Positions 45,322 to 55,779 of a DNA stretch of 64,000 nucleotides are shown here, in pieces. The stretch comes from Magnetospirillum moscoviense (GTDB taxonomy: Bacteria; Pseudomonadota; Alphaproteobacteria; Rhodospirillales; Magnetospirillaceae). Positions within the stretch are counted from its first letter, which is position 1, and each line of letters opens with the position of its first letter. Made by a program: the position numbers and the translations under genes. The notes under the pieces were generated by a model that saw nothing but the letters and a program-made list of their open reading frames with translations, was not told the origin of the DNA and did no database searches. The stretch lies in the NCBI RefSeq assembly GCF_001650635.1, contig NZ_LWQU01000152.1:87668-151667 (forward strand), in the 5' to 3' direction.

Positions 45322-47337
45322 CTAGGCCTTGCCGGTCTCTGCCCTCTGGACATGGGCCGGAAGGGTGAAGATGAACGAGGTGCCCTGATTGGCCCCGGCA
45401 GAATCCACCCAGATGCGCCCGTCATGGCCTTCAACGATCTTCTTGCAGATGGCCAGGCCGATGCCCGAACCGCCGCTAAATTCATCGCGCCCATGCAGGC
45501 GCTGGAAGATGCGGAACACCCGGTCAAAATTCTCGCGCGCGATGCCGATGCCGTTATCGGTCACCGAAAACCGCCACGCCCCGGCCTCGCGGTCGGCGGT
45601 GACGGTGATGCGGGGCGGCGTGCCGGGGATGGCATATTTGACCGCATTGCCGATCAGGTTCTGGAACAACCTGACCATATCGTCCTCGGAGGCGAAAACC
45701 TCGGGCATATCGCCGACCTCGACCGCGCCGCCACGTTCCTCCAGCGCCACGCTTAATTGCAGGATCGCCCGCTGCAGCGCCTCGCCCGACGGGATCATCC
45801 GCTTGGGCGACGACATCCGGCCGATCCGCGACAATTGCAACAGATCCAGCACCAGACGGTCCATGCGGCTGGCGCCGTCCTTGGCGAAGCCCAGGAACTC
45901 GCGCAGTTCGGGGGCGCAGCCTTCGCCCAGGCGGCGCTCGATCAAGGCGATGTAGCTGCTGATCATGCGCAACGGCTCGCGCAGATCGTGGCTGGCGACA
46001 TAGGCGAACTGTTCCAGCTCCTCGTTGGAACGCTGCAGCTTTTCCTGGACCTGGCGGGCGTCGGTGACGTCGAAGCAGGCCGACAGGAAGCCGGACGGCT
46101 TGCCATCAAGATCAAGCAGCGGCCGGGTGGTCTGATGGATCCACCGATACTCGCCGTCGGCCGCCATCAGGCGGTATTCACAATCGGCCGACAGCGTCAC
46201 CACGCCACGATCGTCGGCATGCATGCCGGCAAGCCAGCCTTCGCCCTGTTCCGTCGCGTTATCGCGGCCGGTGAATTCCTTCCAGGTACGGTTGACTGAA
46301 TCGCACAATCCGTCCAAGTCGGTGCGGCGGATCAGGGCCGGAAAGGTTTCCAGCACCCGCATGTAATAGTCGCGGGCCTGGGCCAGGCTCTCATGCGCCT
46401 GATGGCGCGCCCGCTCGCGCGAGCGACTGACCCGCACCAGCGCGATGGTGATGAATATGATCACCCCCAACAGCACAAAGTCGCCAAGAATACGCGCCAA
46501 GGCCGGCTTCAAGATGTCGGCGATCGAGGCGGTGACGCCGATGGTCAGTCCCCACGGCTCGACCGTGCGGATCGCCACCATGCGACGGACACCGTCAACG
46601 CCGCCGGTTGCCTCCTGAAGCGAGGCCGGCTTGCCCGAGGCGATATGGGCGACCATGGCCGGCGCCTGCGCCAATGACAGGCCGACGGCGTCGCCGTCCA
46701 GGTCGGGCGCGCGCGCCAGGATGATGTGATGGCGGTTGGATAGCGAGATGGCGCCCGACGGTTCCGAGGGCAAGGCGGCATCCAGCATGCCGGCGAAGAT
46801 GGCCGGCGAAATCGCCGACACCACCACCGCCTTCAGCTTGCCGTCGTCGTCGTCGATGCCACGGGCGGCGAAGACGATGGTTCGATTCAACAGACCCTTG
46901 ACCGGCTCACCGATGAACAAACCGTCGTCTTTGGGATTTTCACGGAAATAGGCCAGGTACGAGCGGTCGCCGACATTCTTGCCGACCAGATTGGCGGCGG
47001 AGGAATGCAAGATGGTGCCGTCGGGGGCGACCACGGTGATGGTCAGCGCCTCGGCATGGATCTTGGCCCGGGCGGTCAGATAGCGATGGAACGCCGGCGC
47101 ACCGGGCGGGCCGGCCATCGCCAGTTCCGTGCCGGCGTCGGCCAACATGCGGTCGATCCCCAGGAACACCTGGTGGGTCCGCGCCTCGACCACGCGCGCC
47201 AGCGCTTCCAGCCGCTCGCGCGTGTCGGCCCGGCGGCTAGCGTAGATGTGAAAGACGTCCCACACCACCATGGTCAAGGTCAGCAAGACGACCAACGGGG
47301 CCCAGAACCAGTCTCGTCCCGGCAAACCAGACTTCAT
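45322..47337 (-). CDS. sensor histidine kinase with periplasmic dCache and PAS domains
   Basis: 671 residues. TM1 lies near 12-30. A periplasmic double-Cache-type domain spans about 40-285 ([46 protein letters not shown]). TM2 lies near 288-308. A PAS domain covers about 330-430 ([23 protein letters not shown]). HisKA follows with [31 protein letters not shown]. The HATPase has [20 protein letters not shown] and [25 protein letters not shown]. The HisKA is of the phytochrome-like type. No partner response regulator adjoins. The ligand is probably a small extracellular metabolite. Confidence 0.93.
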   Translation of the reverse strand: MKSGLPGRDWFWAPLVVLLTLTMVVWDVFHIYASRRADTRERLEALARVVEARTHQVFLGIDRMLADAGTELAMAGPPGAPAFHRYLTARAKIHAEALTITVVAPDGTILHSSAANLVGKNVGDRSYLAYFRENPKDDGLFIGEPVKGLLNRTIVFAARGIDDDDGKLKAVVVSAISPAIFAGMLDAALPSEPSGAISLSNRHHIILARAPDLDGDAVGLSLAQAPAMVAHIASGKPASLQEATGGVDGVRRMVAIRTVEPWGLTIGVTASIADILKPALARILGDFVLLGVIIFITIALVRVSRSRERARHQAHESLAQARDYYMRVLETFPALIRRTDLDGLCDSVNRTWKEFTGRDNATEQGEGWLAGMHADDRGVVTLSADCEYRLMAADGEYRWIHQTTRPLLDLDGKPSGFLSACFDVTDARQVQEKLQRSNEELEQFAYVASHDLREPLRMISSYIALIERRLGEGCAPELREFLGFAKDGASRMDRLVLDLLQLSRIGRMSSPKRMIPSGEALQRAILQLSVALEERGGAVEVGDMPEVFASEDDMVRLFQNLIGNAVKYAIPGTPPRITVTADREAGAWRFSVTDNGIGIARENFDRVFRIFQRLHGRDEFSGGSGIGLAICKKIVEGHDGRIWVDSAGANQGTSFIFTLPAHVQRAETGKA

Positions 47338-47600
47338 GCACCCCTCGGATCATCCGGACGTATGTAACGATAGGCCCAAGACGGGATAAGAGGAAGACGC
47401 ATTGTGGATCGGTGTCGCGGGAGCGCCCTTGCAACCAGCGGCTTGAAAGAATTTACCGCTGCGTCATCCGTCGCGGACGCCACCTTCTTCCCGGGGGCCG
47501 GACCGCTGTGGCGAAGCCTGCATGGCGCTACAAAGTCGCAGGCCAAGGCAATGGCATTTCAACCTGGCGTTAATATATTGAAACACCCCGTACAAACGAA
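47338..47600. other. intergenic region between ilvC and the Cache kinase
   Basis: No supported gene. It contains the promoter side of the minus-strand kinase. I see no clear operator or repeat. The ilvC terminator lies at its right end. Confidence 0.4.
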
Positions 47601-47626
47601 AAGACCCTGGGCGAGCCCAGGGTCTT
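47601..47626 (-). terminator. intrinsic terminator of ilvC
   Basis: An 11-bp perfect stem (AAGACCCTGGG and its complement, arms 47601-47611 and 47616-47626) has a CGAG loop. On the minus strand it is extended by TTCG and a T-rich tail (CTTTTCGTTTG). It lies 24 bases after the ilvC stop. Confidence 0.85.
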
Positions 47627-47650
47627 TCCTTGTTCCAAGCCGGAACCGGC

Positions 47651-48745
<1,095 letters not shown>

Positions 48746-48763
48746 CTATGTGCAATGGTGGTG

Positions 48764-49164
48764 TTAGGCACCTGCCAAGAGTCCCCGCAGTTTGTCGCGC
48801 GCGGCGATGATGGTCGCCACCCACCCGACGACCTCTTCCACCGGCGGATCGGGCGGCACCGACAAAATATCGCCGGATGGATAGCGGTAGGCGACGGCGT
48901 AAACCGTCAGATCCTCCAACTCCGAAAGCACCCGTGCAGCGGGTGGTCGGGCCGCAATCGATCAACCAACGCCCCGATATCATGACCGCGCGGCGGATTG
49001 ATCGCGTCGGCCACCAAGGCCGCCTTGACCAGCTTCTCGGCCGCCTGCTGGCAGTGATAGATCGCCACCTGCACCGTCGGCTCGGGGCCGTTCAGGCAAT
49101 TGCGCACGGCCCGAAGGTCGGATTCGACGATGGCCAGCCATTCGCGAACCGCCTCATTGCCCAT
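48764..49164 (-). pseudogene. HEPN-domain toxin-like gene with a single-base frameshift
   Basis: The frame from ATG 49164 reads MGNEAVREWLAIVESDLRAVRNCLNG ... YHCQQAAEKLVKAALVADAINPPRGHDIGALVDRL, a HEPN domain, then stops at 48907 after HGCFRSWRI. Shifting frame at the T-run near 48925-48928 continues the family tail SELEDLTVYAVAYRYPSGD and ends IIAARDKLRGLLAGA with stop at 48764. The total span of 401 bases implies one lost base, probably a T (GCTTTCGG for GCTTTTCGG). The lost part includes the YAVAYRYP segment usual in functional members. Options are a true pseudogene, a sequencing error or a slippage site. It overlaps the MNT gene by 11 bases. Confidence 0.8.
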
Positions 49165-49483
49165 AAATACGCCGCCCTTCTGTCCAGGCCGCGAAGGGCA
49201 GCGTGCCCACTTCGCCCTTGCGCCGGTCGAACACCGACCGGCGGCACGGAAAGACATCGGCGGCGACATGGGCGGGCCGCACGGTCCGATAGGCGGCGAT
49301 GAGACTTAGCCGCTCGGCCGGAGTTTCGTCGGGGACCACCACCAGAAGATCGTAGTCGCTGTCAGCGTGGCCATCGCACCGGGCGCGGCTGCCGAACAGG
49401 TAGACCGCCTCGGGCCGGTAGAACGACACCAGCCGATCCAGAACGTCCTGAAGAGCCAAGTCTGCGGAACTTCCGGCGGCCAT
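49154..49483 (-). CDS. MNT-type nucleotidyltransferase, antitoxin-like partner of HEPN
   Basis: 109-residue minimal nucleotidyltransferase. The catalytic signature is YLFGSRARCDGHADSDYDLLVVV (Gly-Ser, then Asp-x-Asp). In HEPN/MNT (HepT/MntA) modules the MNT protein adenylylates and inactivates the HEPN RNase. ATG 49483 has GTGGAG eight bases upstream; a TTG at 49504 is the alternative. The pair lies inside the ilvIN-ilvC cluster on the same strand, which suggests later insertion. The MNT frame is intact while its partner is frameshifted. Confidence 0.88.
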   Translation of the reverse strand: MAAGSSADLALQDVLDRLVSFYRPEAVYLFGSRARCDGHADSDYDLLVVVPDETPAERLSLIAAYRTVRPAHVAADVFPCRRSVFDRRKGEVGTLPFAAWTEGRRIYGQ

Positions 49484-49525
49484 TGTCGGCTCCACCCGTT
49501 GCAATTTTCCTTGCCCATCGAATCC

Positions 49526-50038
49526 TTACAGCGCGGCCGCGCCGCGTGCAATAGCCGCGACTCCGGTGCGCGACACATCGACCAGGCCCAGGGGCTCCAT
49601 CAGCTTGATGAAGGCATCGACCTTCTCGGTGGCGCCGACCACCTCGAACACGAAGCTTTCATTGGTCGAATCGATGGCGCGCGCCCGAAAAATATCAGCG
49701 ATGCGCAAGCTTTCCACCCGCTTCTCGCCGGTGCTGGATACCTTGACCAGGGCCAGCTCGCGGCCGACATGCGGGCCTTCGATGGTCAGGTCCGACACCT
49801 TGTGCACCGGCACCAGGCGACGCAGCTGGTTCTTGATCTGCTCGATGATCTGGCGGGTGCCGCTGGTGACGATGGTGATGCGCGACAGATTGTCGGCCGC
49901 GTTGACCTCGGCCACCGTCAGGCTTTCGATATTGTAGCCGCGACCAGAGAACAGGCCGATGACCCGGGCCAGCACGCCCGATTCGTTGTCGACCAGGACG
50001 GCGATGGTGTGGCGCTGGATTTCTTCGTGCTTGATCAT
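49526..50038 (-). CDS. ilvN: acetolactate synthase small (regulatory) subunit
   Basis: 170 residues. The N-terminal ACT domain (HTIAVLVDNESGVLARVIGLFSGRGYNIESLTVAEV) binds valine and confers feedback control on the large subunit. The C-terminal domain (KLMEPLGLVDVSRTGVAAIARG) completes the IlvH-type length. It starts 17 bases after the large subunit's stop, so the two are made together. Confidence 0.97.
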   Translation of the reverse strand: MIKHEEIQRHTIAVLVDNESGVLARVIGLFSGRGYNIESLTVAEVNAADNLSRITIVTSGTRQIIEQIKNQLRRLVPVHKVSDLTIEGPHVGRELALVKVSSTGEKRVESLRIADIFRARAIDSTNESFVFEVVGATEKVDAFIKLMEPLGLVDVSRTGVAAIARGAAAL

Positions 50039-50055
50039 TGTTCCTTACCCCCTGC

Positions 50056-51822
50056 TCACACCAAGACCATGCCGTCTTCTTCCGAACCCGGATGCTCGAC
50101 CGAGCGATCCTCCGGACCCAGCACCATCTCGTTGTGGGCCATGCCGGGCATGATCATCGGGAAGCAGTTTTCCGAGGCGTCGGTGCGCAATTCGGCCACC
50201 ACCGGACGATCGACCGAGATCATCTCGTTGATCAGGTCATCGACCTGGCTGGGCTTCTCGGCGCGCAGGCCCACCGCGCCGAAGGCTTCCGCCAGCTTGA
50301 CGAAGTCCGGATGGGTGTGCATGTGGCTTTCCGAATAGCGGCCGCCATGGATCAGTTCCTGCCACTGGCGGACCATGCCCATATACTGGTTGTTCAAGAT
50401 GAACACCTTCACCGGCAGCTTGTGCTGGGCCAGGGTGGCCAGTTCCTGGATGTTCATCTGGATCGAGGATTCGCCGGCGATGTCGATGACCAGGGCGCCG
50501 GGATGGGCGACCTGCACGCCCATGGCGGCCGGCAGGCCGTAGCCCATGGTGCCCAGACCGCCCGAGGTCAGCCAATGGTTCGGCTTCTCGAACCGGAAGT
50601 GCTGGGCCGCCCACATCTGGTGCTGCCCCACTTCGGTGGTGATGAAGGGGTTCTTGTGCTTGGTCAGCTCGTACAGGCGCTGGATGGCGTATTGCGGCTT
50701 GATGATCGCGTTCGAGGCCGGGTAACGCAGGCAATCCTTGCCCCGCCATTGCTCGATCTGCGCCCACCACGCCCGCAGGGCCTTGTCGTCGATGCGGACC
50801 TGCTTGGCCTTCCACACCTTGATCATGTCTTCCAGGATGTGGGCGGCGTCGCCGACCACCGCCAGATCGACCACCACGTTCTTGTTGATCGAGCTGGGGT
50901 CGATGTCGATGTGGATCTTCTTCGAGTTCGGCGAGAAGGCGTTCAGGCGGCCGGTGACGCGGTCGTCGAAGCGGGCGCCGACATTGATCATGACGTCGCA
51001 ATCATGCATCGCCAGATTGGCTTCGTAGGTGCCGTGCATGCCCAGCATGCCCAGGCTCAAGGGGTCCGAGCTGGGGAAGGCGCCCAAGCCCATCAGGGTC
51101 TGGGTGCAAGGAAAGCCGGCCAGACGGACGAACTGGGTCAGCAACTGGCAGGCGGCCGGGCCGGAATTGACCACGCCGCCGCCGACATAGACGATCGGCC
51201 GCTTGGCGGCGGCGATCATCTCGACCGCCTTCTCGATGGCCTTGAGGTCACCCTTGACCTGCGGCTTGTACTTGCTCTTGAAGCGGGTCGGGCCGTGATA
51301 TTCGCCGTGGGCCTGCACCACGTCCTTGGGCAGATCGACCAGCACCGGGCCGGGCCGGCCGGAACGGGCGACGTGGAAGGCCTCGTGGACGATGCGCGCC
51401 AGGTCGGCGACGTCCTTGACCAGATAATTGTGCTTGGTGCACGGCCGGGTGATGCCGGTGATATCGGCTTCCTGGAAGGCGTCGTTGCCAATCAGATGGG
51501 TCGGCACCTGGCCGGTCAGGCACACCAGCGGCACCGAATCGCACAAGGCGTCGGCCAGGCCGGTGACGGTGTTGGTAGCGCCTGGACCCGAGGTCACCAG
51601 CACGCAGCCGACCTTGCCGGTCGAGCGGGCATAGCCCTCGGCGGCATGCACGGCGGCCTGTTCGTGGCGCACCAGGATGTGCTTCAGGCGGTTCTGCTTG
51701 AACAGCTCGTCATAGATGGGAAGGATCGCCCCGCCCGGATAACCGAAAATCACCTCTACGCCTTGGTCGACCAAAGCCTTCAAGAGGATTTCCGCTCCGT
51801 TCATTGCGCCTTGCTGTGACAT
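50056..51822 (-). CDS. ilvI: acetolactate synthase large (catalytic) subunit
   Basis: 588-residue ThDP-, Mg- and FAD-dependent enzyme; first common step of branched-chain amino acid synthesis. The catalytic Glu region is VIFGYPGGAILPIYDEL, followed by HEQAAVHAAEGYARSTGKVGCVLVTSGPGATN. The ThDP/Mg-binding motif appears as VIDIAGESSIQMNIQELATL, a variant with Glu/Ser where many enzymes have GDGSF. Start MSQQGAMNGAEILLKAL with AAGGAAAGG upstream. The 95-base leader shows no obvious attenuator peptide. Confidence 0.97.
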   Translation of the reverse strand: MSQQGAMNGAEILLKALVDQGVEVIFGYPGGAILPIYDELFKQNRLKHILVRHEQAAVHAAEGYARSTGKVGCVLVTSGPGATNTVTGLADALCDSVPLVCLTGQVPTHLIGNDAFQEADITGITRPCTKHNYLVKDVADLARIVHEAFHVARSGRPGPVLVDLPKDVVQAHGEYHGPTRFKSKYKPQVKGDLKAIEKAVEMIAAAKRPIVYVGGGVVNSGPAACQLLTQFVRLAGFPCTQTLMGLGAFPSSDPLSLGMLGMHGTYEANLAMHDCDVMINVGARFDDRVTGRLNAFSPNSKKIHIDIDPSSINKNVVVDLAVVGDAAHILEDMIKVWKAKQVRIDDKALRAWWAQIEQWRGKDCLRYPASNAIIKPQYAIQRLYELTKHKNPFITTEVGQHQMWAAQHFRFEKPNHWLTSGGLGTMGYGLPAAMGVQVAHPGALVIDIAGESSIQMNIQELATLAQHKLPVKVFILNNQYMGMVRQWQELIHGGRYSESHMHTHPDFVKLAEAFGAVGLRAEKPSQVDDLINEMISVDRPVVAELRTDASENCFPMIMPGMAHNEMVLGPEDRSVEHPGSEEDGMVLV

Positions 51823-51917
51823 CGTCCGAACCTTTCCTTATTCCTGGCCGTCCACCGGATGTGAATGCGCACGCCAACGGCGCGCCGGGTGGGCCGCGAG
51901 CCGGTCAAACTAATCGC

Positions 51918-52856
51918 TCACGCCGCGCCGGTCAATAGGAAGTGGCGAATTTTCGGAAAGATTTCAGCGAAAATGCTTTCCGAAAATTGCGCGGAAATCA
52001 CTTCCGGCGCATCAAGTTGGTGACGGAACCAGGTCAGCTGGCGTTTGGCGTAGTTGCGGGTGGCCTGGGTCGCGGCGGCGATGGCCGTTTCCAGGTCGCA
52101 TTCCCCCCGAATATGGGCGGCCAGTTCCGGCACGCCCAGGGCCTTGCAGGCGGGCAGTTGCGGGTCGAGGTCCAGTGCCCGCAGGGCGGCGACTTCGTCC
52201 AGCGCGCCTTGCGCGACCATCTGGCGGAAGCGGCCGGCGCAGGCGGCGTACAGCGCGTCGCGCGGCGGCGCCAGCGACAGGGTCAGCCAGCGGGCGGGCT
52301 GCGCCCCTTCGCGCGGGTCGGCCTGCCACTCGGCCAGCGAGCGGCCGGTAGCCTCGATGACCTCGAAGGCGCGGGCCAGACGCTGGGAATTGCCGACATC
52401 CAGCCGGGCCGCCATCACCGGATCGCGGTCGGCCAGCATGGCGTGGAAGCGCTGGTTGCCCAACTCGGCCAGCAGCGCGCGGGCGGTGGCGCGCACCGGT
52501 TCGGGGATTTCCGGAATCGGCGAGATGCCTTGTGTCAGGGTGCGGATGTAAAGACCGGTGCCGCCGACCACCACCGGCAGCTTACCCTCGGCCCAGGCCC
52601 GATCCATCTCGGCCGCCGCCATGTCGCGCCACAGGGCGGCGGAACAGGCGATGGACGGCGCCAGCACACCGTACAGGCGATGGGGGGCCAGGGACTCATC
52701 GGCCGCCGACGGCCGCGCGGTGACCACCCGCAGCACGTCGTAGACCTGCATCGAATCGGCGTTGATCACCACGCCGTCGAACTTTCGCGCGATGGCCAGC
52801 GCCAGGGCCGACTTGCCCGAGGCGGTGGGGCCGGCGACGACGATCGCCGGGTTCAT
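51918..52856 (-). CDS. miaA: tRNA dimethylallyltransferase
   Basis: 312 residues. The enzyme adds a dimethylallyl group to A37 of tRNAs that read UNN codons. The P-loop is VVAGPTASGKSALALAIARKFDG, then INADSMQVYDVLRVVTARPS (prenyl-binding Asp/Ser). LPVVVGGTGLYIRTLTQGI and the C-terminal NYAKRQLTWFRHQL are family signatures. ATG 52856 (MNPAIVVAG) fits the family better than TTG 52877. It is divergent from the response regulator gene by 64 bases. Confidence 0.97.
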   Translation of the reverse strand: MNPAIVVAGPTASGKSALALAIARKFDGVVINADSMQVYDVLRVVTARPSAADESLAPHRLYGVLAPSIACSAALWRDMAAAEMDRAWAEGKLPVVVGGTGLYIRTLTQGISPIPEIPEPVRATARALLAELGNQRFHAMLADRDPVMAARLDVGNSQRLARAFEVIEATGRSLAEWQADPREGAQPARWLTLSLAPPRDALYAACAGRFRQMVAQGALDEVAALRALDLDPQLPACKALGVPELAAHIRGECDLETAIAAATQATRNYAKRQLTWFRHQLDAPEVISAQFSESIFAEIFPKIRHFLLTGAA

Positions 52857-52920
52857 GCCGTTACCATCGGTTACCAACTTTCCTCATGCCGGGAAACATG
52901 ACCGCGTTATAGTCGATGTC

Positions 52921-53640
52921 ATGGACAAGGTCCCGCATATCCTGGTGGTCGATGACGACCGCGACATCCGCGAGCTGCTGGCGCGCTTCCTGGTCAAGCA
53001 CGGCCTGAAGGTCACATTGGCCAAGGACGGCGCCGAGATGCGCCGCCGCCTGGACGGCCAGGCGGTCGATCTGGTGGTACTGGACGTGATGATGCCCGGC
53101 GAGGACGGCCTAAGCCTGACCCGATCCTTGCGCGGCCTTGGCTCGACGCTGCCGATCATCATGCTGACCGCCATGGGCGAGGAGACCGACCGCATCGTCG
53201 GCCTGGAAGTCGGCGCCGACGATTACCTGCCCAAGCCGTTCAACCCGCGCGAATTGCTGGCCCGCATCAAGGCGGTGCTGCGCCGCTATTCGGCGCCCTT
53301 TGCCGCCCCTGCCCCGCTGGGCAAGTCGGTCAGCTTCGCCGGCTGGGGATTGAATCTCGACACCCGCGACCTGACCAACCCGGAAGGGGTGATGGTGGCG
53401 CTGTCGGCCGGCGAATTCGACCTGCTGCGCGTGTTCGTCGAACATCCGCGCCGGGTGCTGTCGCGCGACCAGTTGCTGGACCTGGCCCGCGGGCGCCAGG
53501 CCATCGCCTTCGACCGTTCCATCGACATCCAGGTCAGCCGCCTGCGCCGCAAGCTTGATGACGACCCCAAGGAGCCGCAATTGATCAAGACCGTCCGGGG
53601 TGGCGGCTATCTGTTCACCCCGGAAGTGACCGCGTCATGA
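52921..53640 (+). CDS. OmpR-family response regulator
   Basis: 239 residues. The receiver domain has the acidic pocket VVDDDRD, phosphoacceptor Asp55 in LVVLDVMMPGEDGLS, the Thr in IIMLTAMG and the Lys in DDYLPKPFNP. The C-terminal winged helix (LSAGEFDLLRVFVEHPRRVLSRDQLLDLARGR ... DIQVSRLRRKLDDDPKEPQLIKTVRGGGYLF) binds DNA. ATG 52921 was chosen because upstream residues are not receiver-like. Its stop overlaps the kinase start by four bases. Confidence 0.97.
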   Translation: MDKVPHILVVDDDRDIRELLARFLVKHGLKVTLAKDGAEMRRRLDGQAVDLVVLDVMMPGEDGLSLTRSLRGLGSTLPIIMLTAMGEETDRIVGLEVGADDYLPKPFNPRELLARIKAVLRRYSAPFAAPAPLGKSVSFAGWGLNLDTRDLTNPEGVMVALSAGEFDLLRVFVEHPRRVLSRDQLLDLARGRQAIAFDRSIDIQVSRLRRKLDDDPKEPQLIKTVRGGGYLFTPEVTAS

Positions 53641-55031
53641 CCCGCCTGATCCCGGACAGCGTGGTCGGCCGCACCGCCTTGGTGCTGGTGGCGGCGTTGG
53701 CCCTTAGCTTGGGCGTCGCCTTGTTCGTGTTCGCCGGCTCGCGCAGCGAGGCGCTGGCCGCGCTGGGCGGGCGCAACGCCGCCGAACGGGTCGCGGCCCT
53801 GGTCGCCCTGGTCGAGGAAACCCCGCCCGAGGCCCGCCGCCACGTCCTGCGCCGCATGGACAGCACCGGCTTTCGCGCCGGCTGGGGCGCCAATCCGCTG
53901 GTCGGCGACACCGAGGAACCGTTCGGCCTGGCCAAGGCGGTGACGCGCGACCTGGCCCCGGCGCTGGACGGCCGCCAGATTCGGGTGGCGATGGGTCCGC
54001 CACCGCCCGGTCCGACCCAACATCCGCAAGGCATGGGAATGGGCGGCGGACCTGGCGGCGGGTTCGGCCTGGGCCACGGCCTGCACGGCCCGGCGCTGCG
54101 CATTTCGGTCCGGCTGCACGACGGATCATGGCTGAACGTCTTCGCGCCCTTGGATTTGGGCGAGCCGCTGTGGGGTTTGCGCTTCCTGGGGCCGGTGGTC
54201 GCAGCCCTTCTGGCGGTGACCCTGGCCGCCTTGTGGGCGGTGCGCCGCGCCACCCGGCCGTTCGCCACCTTCGCGGCCGCCGCCGAGCGGCTGGGACTAG
54301 AGATCACCGCGCCGCCGGTCCCGGAAACCGGCCCGCGCGAGGTGCGCAAGGCGGCGCACGCCTTCAACGTCATGCAAGGCCGCATCCGCCGCTTCGTCGA
54401 TGACCGCACCCAGATGCTAGCGGCGATCAGCCACGATCTGCGCACGCCGATCACCCGCCTGAAACTAAGGGCCGAGTTCATCGACGACGAGGACGAACGC
54501 TCGCGCCTGCTGGCCGACCTGGACGAGATGGAGCGGATGATCGCCGCCACTTTGTCCTTCGCCAAGGACGACGCCCTGCGCGAGGACCGCCGCCCCGTCG
54601 ATGTCGCCGCCCTGGTCCAGGGTCTGGCCGAGGATCTGGGTGGCAGCTACGACGGCCCAGACCGCCTGGTGATCGAGGCCCGCCCCACCGCCCTGAAGCG
54701 GGCGGTCGCCAATCTGATCGAGAACGCCGTCAAGTATGGCGGCACCGCCCGCTGCCGGCTGGAAGCCCAAATCGGCCAGACCGTGCTGACCGTCGCCGAT
54801 GACGGCCCCGGCATCCCGGAAGCCGAATTTGAACGGGTCTTCGCCCCCTTCGTCCGGCTGGAGGCCAGCCGCAACCGCGATACCGGCGGCACCGGCCTGG
54901 GCCTGGCGGTGGCCCGCGCCGCCATTCGCGCCCATGGCGGCGACGTCATCTTGTCGAACCGCCCGGAAGGCGGCCTGACCGTGACGGCACAGATTCCAAA
55001 CGCTCCAATAATTCCTGCGGCAAATGCCTGA
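53637..55031 (+). CDS. EnvZ-type sensor histidine kinase
   Basis: 464 residues. TM1 lies near 12-32 and TM2 near 185-203, enclosing a periplasmic domain with an odd Gly/Met/Pro-rich loop (GPPPPGPTQHPQGMGMGGGP). HAMP is followed by HisKA with AAISHDLRTPITRLKLRAEFID (His266), then an HATPase with AVANLIENAVKYG, DDGPGIP and [20 protein letters not shown]. The Met- and His-containing loop could contact a metal, but this is speculative. It forms a pair with the preceding regulator. Five envelope-protein genes follow in the same direction, which are plausible targets. Confidence 0.95.
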   Translation: MTRLIPDSVVGRTALVLVAALALSLGVALFVFAGSRSEALAALGGRNAAERVAALVALVEETPPEARRHVLRRMDSTGFRAGWGANPLVGDTEEPFGLAKAVTRDLAPALDGRQIRVAMGPPPPGPTQHPQGMGMGGGPGGGFGLGHGLHGPALRISVRLHDGSWLNVFAPLDLGEPLWGLRFLGPVVAALLAVTLAALWAVRRATRPFATFAAAAERLGLEITAPPVPETGPREVRKAAHAFNVMQGRIRRFVDDRTQMLAAISHDLRTPITRLKLRAEFIDDEDERSRLLADLDEMERMIAATLSFAKDDALREDRRPVDVAALVQGLAEDLGGSYDGPDRLVIEARPTALKRAVANLIENAVKYGGTARCRLEAQIGQTVLTVADDGPGIPEAEFERVFAPFVRLEASRNRDTGGTGLGLAVARAAIRAHGGDVILSNRPEGGLTVTAQIPNAPIIPAANA

Positions 55032-55121
55032 TGCAAAGCCCCTGTGGTTGAATTATCGTCTGAACTGTCGCCTCGGGCTTCCGCCCGGGCCGGCGCGGTC
55101 CGTGTCAAGGAGTACCCCCCC

Positions 55122-55742
55122 ATGCGTCGCCTGATGATCGTAGCCTCGGCCGGCCTGCTGCTCAGCGCCTGCCAGACCGTCCAGAACAGTGCCGGTGCGC
55201 CCACCACCTACCAGGACCCGGCGACGCTGGGCGCGGTCAAGGGCGTCGGCATCGAAAGCCAGGACATCGTCAGCATGACCGACCAGATGATGCGCGACAT
55301 GCTGACCGAGCCGCGCCTGGCCAACGCCGCCACCGCCCCGAACGTCATCATCGACGCCGAGTATTTCGTCAACGAAAGCTCGTCGCGCATCAACCGCAAC
55401 TCGATCACCGACCGTCTGCGCGTCAGCCTGCAGCGCGCCAGCCAGGGCCGGCTCAACTTCGTCGGCCGTCATTACGCCAACATGGTGCAATCCGAACGCA
55501 ACCTGAAGCGCCAGGGCGTCGTCGACAAGGGCACCACCGGCACGGCCGCCGCGCAAAGGGGGGGTGACTACCGCCTGGGCGGCCGCATCACCTCGCTGGA
55601 TGCCCGCGACCCCAGGACCGGCATGATGAGCCGCTACACCCAGATCATCTTCGAGATGGCCGACCTGGAAAGCGGCGACATCGTGTGGAGCGGCATCTAC
55701 GAATTCTCCAAGGCCGGCGCCGACGACGTCATCTACCGCTAG
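55122..55742 (+). CDS. LpoB-like penicillin-binding-protein activator lipoprotein
   Basis: 206 residues. A lipobox (LLLSAC) follows a short signal. The LpoB-type core is VKGVGIESQDIVSMTDQMMRDMLTEPRLANA, INRNSITDRLRVSLQRASQGRLNFVGRHYA, GDYRLGGRITSLDARDPRTGMMSRYTQIIFEMADLESGDIVWSGIYEFSKA. LpoB in E. coli is an outer-membrane lipoprotein that activates the peptidoglycan synthase PBP1B. ATG 55122 has AAGGAG upstream. It is first in a tight lipoprotein operon; COG3014 and YcfL-like genes follow, as in other genomes with LpoB. Confidence 0.9.
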   Translation: MRRLMIVASAGLLLSACQTVQNSAGAPTTYQDPATLGAVKGVGIESQDIVSMTDQMMRDMLTEPRLANAATAPNVIIDAEYFVNESSSRINRNSITDRLRVSLQRASQGRLNFVGRHYANMVQSERNLKRQGVVDKGTTGTAAAQRGGDYRLGGRITSLDARDPRTGMMSRYTQIIFEMADLESGDIVWSGIYEFSKAGADDVIYR

Positions 55743-55779
55743 GCCGGAGGCTCACATTTGGGGGGGAGGTCAAGGCATC

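Noticed and set aside
51823..51917. Leader peptide/attenuator before ilvI
   Set aside because: No short frame with a run of Leu/Val/Ile codons and no alternating terminator/antiterminator stems were seen in the 95 bases.
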